A stretch of DNA of 25,228 nucleotides from assembly GCF_001039355.2 (NCBI RefSeq), contig NW_019775910.1, forward strand, positions 146,095 to 171,322. Direction: 5' to 3'. The first letter of the stretch is position 1. Every line of letters starts with the position of its first letter. Shown here piece after piece: positions 24,398 to 25,228 of this stretch. A model generated the notes under the pieces. The model saw only the letters and a program-made list of their open reading frames with translations, had not been told where the DNA came from and ran no database searches. The translations under genes were made by a program, and so were the position numbers. Source of the DNA: Lingula anatina (lineage: Eukaryota; Brachiopoda; Lingulata; Lingulida; Lingulidae).

Positions 24398-24782
24398 ACA
24401 AACAGAAATCTAATATTCGGACCATAAAGACAATATTATTCCACAGAGTAAGCGAATATCCCCCGCAGAGTTGGGCCGACCCAGCTAGTGCGATGTGTGA
24501 ATCTGAATGCGCCCTTGGTCAAATTGTGAGGCAAATGCCATGAAATTTGCGAAAACAATTTCTGTAGCTAAGTCAGTGGCGTTCGTTCTAAAAGAGGCTT
24601 AATAGTTTCAAACCATTCTCAATTGGATCTTCTAGTATTGTACAAGGCCAAATTGGCCTAATGGGTCAACCAACCCCGGTATCCTATTGTGATTATAACT
24701 CCGTATGATTTCGATTTCAGTTGAAGACGCCAATATCGACTTGCTTAAAAGACTCATTGATCTTCAACGGAGAAAGAAATAA
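2009..24782 (+). CDS. Mini-exon secreted peptide precursor gene (whole span)
   Basis: Seen: an ATG exon with a hydrophobic leader is followed by 22 intact short exons on the same strand, and all the internal ones are bounded AG|...|GT in phase 1. Joining them gives about 1257 nt, roughly 418 residues plus a stop. The repeated module is aromatic/Gly lead, acidic core (VNDD, VDDD, DDEE), KR, then a Gly-rich tail; its best conserved DNA is GTTAACGACGATAAACGAG. Known: a signal peptide with repeated dibasic sites and acidic spacers is typical of precursors cut by furin/PC-type convertases in the secretory pathway. Inferred: many short peptides are released, most of them spanning an exon junction because KR lies inside each exon. 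I do not recognise the family. It could be a neuropeptide-like, defence-peptide or secreted structural precursor. Exon structure is well supported; function is not. Confidence 0.75.
2079..2720 (+). other. Intron 1 with (GA)n tract
   Basis: GTAATT to TTACAG. A purine-rich GA/GAA tract fills 2094-2177, only 15 bases after the donor. The rest is AT-rich without recognisable elements. Intron 2 (2757-3324) likewise shows nothing. Confidence 0.6.
2721..2756 (+). CDS. Exon 2: short linker
   Basis: Lies between TTACAG and GTAAGC, 36 nt, phase 1 at both ends. It encodes NSAVTAGVEGN plus a split Gly at each edge. There is no dibasic site and little charge, so it probably forms the N-terminus of the pro-region after signal cleavage. 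It does not resemble the later repeat modules. Confidence 0.65.
3325..3402 (+). CDS. Exon 3: acidic pro-region
   Basis: Lies between ATTCAG and GTAACACG, 78 nt, phase 1-1. The encoded segment begins VEHLDDERSGID and ends DDQQGSYKG. It is acidic like the later modules and shares their G(S)Y ending, but has no KR. The bases just after its donor (GTAACACGCTCACATA) match those after the downstream repeat exons, which links it to the same exon family. Confidence 0.65.
3878..4077 (+). mobile_element. Solo terminal repeat of the A/B element family
   Basis: Begins GTCTGGATGACTGGTGC after TA and matches the ends of elements A and B (13035-13230 and the reverse of 15180-15375) through GTTGCTTAGCAACCGTTGCT. 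No partner end is visible nearby, so it is a solo or truncated end. Between 4078 and 4775 I see no recognisable feature. Confidence 0.6.
4776..8439. mobile_element. 3.66-kb fold-back element with ~780-bp terminal inverted repeats
   Basis: 4776-5560 and 7658-8439 are inverted copies, easily followed from TAGTAGGCTTGTTAAGG at the left end to its reverse complement at the right. TA flanks GTAGGCTTG at both ends. The arms hold repeated units containing AAGATGGCCGCC (near 5068, 5429, 7418, 7780 and 8130). The centre (about 5650-7380) is AT-rich with no credible transposase. Probably a non-autonomous DNA transposon of unknown superfamily. Confidence 0.65.
8440..9237. other. GC-richer segment of unknown nature
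   Basis: Clearly richer in G+C than the surrounding intron. It contains CCAAT (8525-8529) beside the perfect palindrome ACGTCAATTGACGT (8531-8544), a 35-codon ORF from ATG 8627 to TAG 8732, and two overlapping open frames at 8917-9227. Neither frame shows a domain I recognise. It may be a fragment of a mobile element or of another gene inserted in intron 3. Confidence 0.35.
9238..9521. mobile_element. MITE with CCCGCACGAAAA ends, copy 1
   Basis: Begins CCCGCACGAAAATGC and ends TTTTCGTGCGGG, a 12-bp perfect inverted repeat. The interior repeats GCAGTAG/CTACTGC motifs many times and has no ORF of note. A diverged second copy lies at 16973-17297. Confidence 0.6.
9569..11875. mobile_element. Element A: TIR element with LINE-like remnant, left end truncated
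   Basis: The right terminal repeat (about 11570-11875) ends in the reverse of GTCTAGATGATTGGTGC followed by TA; the left repeat lacks its outer ~190 bases. On the + strand at 10830-11030 a decayed frame reads LTPDEILSQPL...NSKIERNGKTFFHKR, which resembles the C-terminal part of L1/Tx1-type LINE ORF2. It is the inverted counterpart of element B. Confidence 0.55.
11876..12626. other. Intron 3 sequence before exon 4
   Basis: About 750 bases between element A and exon 4. No repeat or coding signal recognised apart from the T-rich acceptor tract at the end. Confidence 0.4.
12627..12683 (+). CDS. Exon 4: unique non-repeat module
   Basis: A strong tract ending TTTCAG, 57 nt, then donor CCCG|GTAAGA, phase 1-1. 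It encodes VTLPDGRAVVVTYILSGEP plus a split Gly. It has no dibasic site and is beta-strand-like and hydrophobic, unlike all the other modules. It stands alone, 9.2 kb after exon 3 and 3 kb before exon 5, between the inverted elements A (to 11875) and B (from 13035). It could be an alternatively used exon. Confidence 0.6.
13035..15375. mobile_element. Element B: TIR element, inverted relative to A
   Basis: Both ends are present: the left starts GTCTAGATGACTGGTGC after TA, and the right is its inverted partner (ends ATCATCCAGAC before TA). The terminal repeats are about 300 bp. The interior matches element A in reverse for its full length. On the - strand a broken frame (about 13330-14150) carries the same LINE-like remnant, including DRSPEIFVFGFVQAY. 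It is 2341 bp long and diverged from A, so the pair is old. Confidence 0.6.
15658..15714 (+). CDS. Exon 5: first KR/RR acidic module
   Basis: Acceptor GCTTTCAG, donor AAAG|GTAATA, 57 nt, phase 1-1. It encodes AKRWQADDSDVDDEERRGK plus a split Gly, with KR at the start, a run of Asp/Glu, and RR near the end. It is the first exon with the dibasic/acidic layout. The reading frame is also open upstream to 15601, so a longer form starting after GTAG at 15600 is possible. Confidence 0.75.
15935..16018 (+). CDS. Exon 6: acidic module with EEKR; two possible donors
   Basis: Acceptor GTTTCAG. It encodes ASYAGTQVNDKDIEV, then DDEEKRNLPEGPP. Donor CAG|GTCGTA at 16018 keeps the usual split Gly. A second donor, AAA|GTACGT at 16027, is also in phase 1 and adds GRK. 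The lead SYAGTQVND is shared with exon 7 and, in shorter form, with exons 11 and 15. Confidence 0.75.
16322..16390 (+). CDS. Exon 7: acidic module with EEKR
   Basis: Acceptor ATTTCAG, donor AGAG|GTATGA, 69 nt, phase 1-1. It encodes AQYAGTQVNDKDIG, then VDDEEKRGR plus a split Gly. It is a close paralogue of exon 6 but lacks the NLPEGPP tail, so the two arose by local duplication. The intron before it holds a (TAA)n tract almost abutting the acceptor. Confidence 0.8.
16624..16662. repeat. (CA)n microsatellite before exon 8
   Basis: About 19 CA units ending 15 bases before the exon 8 acceptor. CA repeats in introns can bind hnRNP L in other animals; effect here unknown. Confidence 0.8.
16678..16758 (+). 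CDS. Exon 8: long acidic module with RR
   Basis: Acceptor TTTTAG after a long CA tract, donor GGAG|GTAACACG, 81 nt, phase 1-1. It encodes GYRVSKADEEHSDIEDEK, then IQNRRQHG with split Gly at the ends. The processing site is RR rather than KR. A NAGNAG arrangement (TAGGAG) could shift the start by one codon. Confidence 0.75.
16973..17297. mobile_element. MITE with CCCGCGCGAAAA end, copy 2 (diverged)
   Basis: Aligns with 9238-9521 from AACCCGC to the decayed end TCTTTGTGCTGG. An internal segment (GTTTGTA(A)CAGAGAGGAGCATG...AATTAGCTCCCAT) is tandemly duplicated at about 17093-17147 and 17169-17217. It lies in the intron between exons 8 and 9. Confidence 0.5.
17451..17495 (+). CDS. Exon 9: module with DKR
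   Basis: Preceded by a long T tract and CACAG, followed by GTAACACG; 45 nt, phase 1-1. It encodes GYRVQGLNADKRSYRG (outer Gly codons split). The conserved sequence ACACGCACACATACATGTAC begins right after the donor. With exon 10 it could give a basic peptide starting SYRGYRSYRR after KR. Confidence 0.8.
17647..17694 (+). CDS. Exon 10: module with SKR (duplication block 1)
   Basis: Acceptor TTTGTAG, donor AAAG|GTTTGT, 48 nt, phase 1-1. It encodes GYRSYRRIDDSKRGLKG. It carries two dibasic pairs (RR, KR). It is the first exon of a four-exon block repeated at 19240-20679; its copy is exon 14, which lacks the YRSYR lead and has ER in place of KR. Confidence 0.75.
18007..18054 (+). CDS. Exon 11: core module with DKR
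   Basis: Acceptor TTTTTAG, donor CCGG|GTAAAA, 48 nt, phase 1-1. It encodes GSYPGKQVNDDKRGTPG. This is the typical short module. Its internal pair is KQ, not the KR seen in exons 18-20, so only the DKR site would be cut. Duplicate: exon 15. Confidence 0.8.
18211..18259 (+). pseudogene. Exon 12: module with shifted donor (defective or alternative end)
   Basis: The acceptor ATTGTAG is good and the lead reads GRPPHLVNDNYRAYE. The paralogue exon 23 has GAAG|GTAACAC here; this exon has GAATTAAC|GTAACAC. Use of that GT gives a 49-nt, frame-shifting exon. Reading through gives ELT and a TAA at 18261-18263. KR is absent. Either the exon is dead or skipped, or it encodes an alternative C-terminus. The same change is present in its copy, exon 16, so it predates the block duplication. 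Confidence 0.5.
18896..18931 (+). CDS. Exon 13: shortened module with GDKR
   Basis: It encodes GKLVNGDKRGAP using acceptor ATGCAG at 18895 and a weak donor CAT|GTTACA, 36 nt, phase 1-1. The sequence before it, TATTTCGGCGTATTAT, looks like a former longer exon start whose AG has become CG. The split codon joins T to the next exon's GG, giving Trp instead of Gly. Inclusion in mRNA is uncertain. Confidence 0.5.
19240..19272 (+). CDS. Exon 14: short module, KR changed to ER
   Basis: Acceptor GTTTGCAG, donor AAAG|GTTTGT, 33 nt, phase 1-1. It encodes GRIDESERGVKG. It is the block-2 copy of exon 10, 15 nt shorter at the 5' end and with the dibasic site lost (ER). It would lengthen a peptide rather than release one. 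Confidence 0.65.
19320..19676. repeat. 178-bp direct repeat around a single N (assembly seam)
   Basis: 19320-19497 and 19499-19676 are the same 178 bases with about one difference (AATAGGTG/AATTGGTG), joined by N at 19498. The matching intron in block 1 is 312 nt; here it is 493 nt, and 314 nt after removing one copy and the N. An unmerged contig overlap explains this. Confidence 0.8.
19766..19813 (+). CDS. Exon 15: core module with NKR
   Basis: Acceptor TTTTTAG, donor GCAG|GTAAAA, 48 nt, phase 1-1. It encodes GSYPGKQVNDNKRGTAG. It is the block-2 copy of exon 11 with D to N and P to A changes. Splice sites and KR are intact. Confidence 0.75.
19972..20020 (+). pseudogene. Exon 16: copy of exon 12 with the same shifted donor
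   Basis: The acceptor ATTGTAG is intact and it encodes GRPPNLVNDNYRAYE. The same GAATTAAC|GTAACAC ending makes it 49 nt (frame-shifting), or, if read through, gives ELT and TAA at 20022-20024. Only two bases differ from exon 12 within the exon (CAT/AAT, CGA/AGA). The conserved defect argues for skipping or a regular alternative ending rather than recent decay. Confidence 0.5.
20644..20679 (+). CDS. Exon 17: copy of exon 13
   Basis: Acceptor ATGCAG, donor CCAA|GTATCA, 36 nt, phase 1-1; encodes GKLVNGDKRGAP, as exon 13 does. The upstream TATTTCGGCGTACTAT again shows the lost AG. The donor is stronger than in exon 13. The split codon with exon 18 reads AGC (Ser) instead of Gly. Confidence 0.55.
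20866..20901 (+). CDS. Exon 18: short module with GKR and DKR
   Basis: Acceptor AGTTAGTAG (a tandem NAGNAG site that could shift the start by one codon), donor CCAG|GTAACACG, 36 nt, phase 1-1. It encodes GKRVNDDKRGAPG. The pyrimidine tract is poor, so use of the acceptor is uncertain. The coding part is the consensus module without its SY lead. Confidence 0.6.
21074..21156 (+). pseudogene. Exon 19: consensus module with lost donor, read-through to TGA
   Basis: Acceptor ATTTTAG is intact and the module reads GYNYAGKRVDDDKRR. Where siblings have GAG|GTAACACG this exon has GAGACAACACA, so the GT is gone. Reading on gives DNTHTATKSHSK and TGA at 21154-21156. It is either a skipped exon or an alternative last exon. 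The amidation-type GKR and the KRR site are still intact, which suggests recent loss or continued use. Confidence 0.5.
21157..21510 (+). other. Intron before exon 20
   Basis: Carries two copies of a motif like ACGAAATGCACCA (near 21256 and 21457) that also precede other exons. An open phase-1 stretch at 21239-21325 was considered and not accepted as an exon. Confidence 0.4.
21511..21558 (+). CDS. Exon 20: module with GKR, DKR changed to DQR
   Basis: Acceptor CATTTCAG, donor ACAG|GTTACACG, 48 nt, phase 1-1. It encodes VSYSGKRVNDDQRGPTG. GKR could give an amidated SYS end. The second site is QR and would not be a normal dibasic cleavage point. The split codon is GTG (Val) because the exon starts with TG. 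Confidence 0.75.
21559..22293 (+). other. Intron between exons 20 and 21
   Basis: 735 bases. Apart from the conserved GTTACACGCACACATACAT at the donor, no exon, repeat or element was recognised. Introns 22375-22776 and 22822-23186 are similar. Confidence 0.5.
22294..22374 (+). CDS. Exon 21: long acidic module with EEKR
   Basis: Acceptor GTTTCAG, donor AGAG|GTACCACG, 81 nt, phase 1-1. It encodes GYGGVSEVNDEYSSID, then DEEKRPSTSFRG. It resembles exons 6-8 in its longer acidic stretch, so long and short modules alternate along the gene. After KR, a peptide beginning PSTSFRGYPATR would continue into exon 22. Confidence 0.8.
22777..22821 (+). CDS. Exon 22: core module with DDDKR
   Basis: Acceptor ATTTCAG, donor CCAG|GTACCACG, 45 nt, phase 1-1. 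It encodes GYPATRVDDDKRGAPG. Clean splice sites and the consensus acidic-KR core; the donor is followed by the conserved CACGCACACATACATGTACA. Confidence 0.8.
23187..23231 (+). CDS. Exon 23: module lacking dibasic site
   Basis: Acceptor ATTTTAG, donor GAAG|GTAACACG, 45 nt, phase 1-1. It encodes GRPAQRVNDDRGGYEG. The KR is reduced to a single R. It is the intact relative of exons 12 and 16 (shared GRPx...VND...YE), and so shows what their donor once looked like. Confidence 0.75.
23232..23686 (+). other. Intron between exons 23 and 24
   Basis: Starts with GTAACACGCAAACATACAT and continues as an ACAT/ATTC microsatellite to about 23277, then (AAAC)n near 23322-23341. Includes a relic acceptor-like TTTTAAGGTGTAAAAG at 23515-23530 also found in three other introns. 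Confidence 0.5.
23687..23764 (+). CDS. Exon 24: Asp-run spacer; possible alternative end
   Basis: Acceptor ATTTTAG, donor ACGG|GTGAAT, 78 nt, phase 1-1. It encodes GYKVKEIADNS, five Asp, then QDVNFVNYST. If the weak donor is not used the frame continues ...GE and stops at TAA 23770-23772, giving a second possible C-terminus. No dibasic site; probably an acidic spacer. Confidence 0.65.
23786..23822. repeat. (AAAT)n microsatellite
   Basis: Nine AAAT units just after the read-through stop of exon 24. Confidence 0.8.
23945..23980 (+). CDS. Exon 25: spacer ending in SKR
   Basis: Acceptor GATTTTAG, donor CGAG|GTAAGC, 36 nt, phase 1-1. It encodes GENPKLPSGSKR and one base of a split codon that becomes Val with exon 26. 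The KR sits at the exon end, so cleavage would free the C-terminal peptide encoded by exon 26. Confidence 0.7.
24250..24478. repeat. Two tandem 115-bp units, each with an (AC)n tract
   Basis: (AC)n at 24250-24280 and 24364-24395 are each followed by the same ~84 bases (TTACAAACAG ... AATATCCCCCGCA). The offset is 115 bp with about four differences. Located in the last intron (23981-24720), which otherwise shows no feature. Confidence 0.8.
24721..24782 (+). CDS. Exon 26: terminal exon, basic C-terminal peptide
   Basis: Acceptor CGATTTCAG, then VEDANIDLLKRLIDLQRRKK and TAA at 24780. It is not a repeat module. The segment can form an amphipathic helix and ends in RRKK. A KR inside it (LLKRL) could cut it further. 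It is the only exon with both a strong acceptor and an early stop followed by an AT-rich 3' region, so I take it as the main last exon. Confidence 0.75.
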
Positions 24783-24865
24783 GGTCTGATTGATTTGCTA
24801 CAGTGTCAATAATTGATAAGATATATTTTCTTAAAGTATAAATTTATTTAACTATACTTTTTTTA

Positions 24866-24871
24866 ATTAAA
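24866..24871 (+). terminator. Possible poly(A) signal (ATTAAA)
   Basis: ATTAAA lies 84 bases after the stop codon, with a second ATTAAA at 24969-24974. There is no perfect AATAAA in the 3' flank. Either could end the transcript; the sequence does not decide. Confidence 0.3.
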
Positions 24872-25149
24872 ATATGCATTAAGTTATTATGTAAAGTAAT
24901 CAGTACATACATGTATCTAATGTGTTCTTGTTTTTAAGAATCTATTTATCTGGAAGTTGTTGCAATACATTAAATTACAACAAAAGCAATCTGAGGGAAA
25001 GTTTGATTTGAATTGGATTATATTCTAAATCGGTTTCCTTTCTGGTTTCAATCTTTGAACACACCACACGTGCAAAACATCATAAGCTGGTAAGCAGTTG
25101 AGCTGCAATGAAAATAGAAAAGTTACGTATTTTATAATTTGTTTGTTTT

Positions 25150-25179
25150 TATGTACAGACACAGATGTGTCTGTACATA
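25150..25179. repeat. Perfect 13-bp hairpin
   Basis: TATGTACAGACAC and its reverse complement are separated by AGAT. It lies downstream of the gene; function unknown. Confidence 0.6.
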
Positions 25180-25181
25180 TA

Positions 25182-25228
25182 GCCGTCATCTGCGTCTGTC
25201 GTCGCCGTCGCCGTCGTCGCCGTCGCCG
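25182..25228. repeat. GTCGCC-type simple repeat at window edge
   Basis: GC-rich CCGTC/GTCGCC units run to the end of the window, in strong contrast to the AT-rich flank. It may continue beyond the window. Confidence 0.7.

Overview
Eukaryotic, AT-rich, intron-rich DNA from what is probably a marine invertebrate. The reasons are GT-AG introns, very short exons, abundant AAAT/AC/GA microsatellites, many diverged transposon fragments and frequent TACATGTA-type palindromes. That last feature would fit a mollusc or other lophotrochozoan, but I cannot assign a phylum from sequence alone. No bacterial genes, rRNA, tRNA or CRISPR were seen.

The window appears to hold one gene on the + strand, running from a TATA box at 1930 to a stop codon at 24780-24782. 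It consists of a signal-peptide exon (2009-2078), then about two dozen mini-exons (33-84 nt), then a short terminal exon (24721-24782). Every intact internal exon starts and ends in phase 1, usually with G before the intron and a split Gly codon. Any exon can therefore be skipped without losing the frame. From exon 5 on, most exons are variants of one module: an aromatic/Gly-rich lead, an acidic core (VNDD, VDDD, VDDEE), a dibasic KR, then a short Gly/Pro tail. Joining the 23 intact exons gives about 418 residues. The design (signal peptide, repeated acidic spacers, repeated KR/RR, some GKR) is that of a secreted multi-peptide precursor, such as a neuropeptide-like, peptide-hormone-like or defence-like polyprotein. 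I do not recognise the family and assign no function.

Layout: 1-1929 is upstream DNA with a small TAA-flanked MITE. 1930-3402 holds the promoter and exons 1-3. 3403-12626 is a 9.2-kb intron filled with repeats: a solo terminal repeat, a 3.66-kb fold-back element, a GC-richer segment of unknown nature, a MITE, and element A. 12627-12683 is exon 4. Element B (13035-15375) is an inverted copy of element A, so the two bracket exon 4. 15658-17694 holds exons 5-10, with longer acidic modules. 17594-20867 is a tandem duplication of a four-exon block (exons 10-13 and 14-17/18) and contains a single N flanked by a 178-bp exact-length repeat, very probably an assembly seam. 20866-24782 holds exons 18-26, followed by a 3' flank.

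Three exons (12, 16, 19) carry splice-site damage that, if the exon is included, leads into a stop. They may be alternative ends or dying exons. Intron sequence next to the exons has been duplicated together with them, both just after the donors and upstream of the acceptors. The gene therefore seems to have grown by repeated duplication of exon-plus-flank cassettes.
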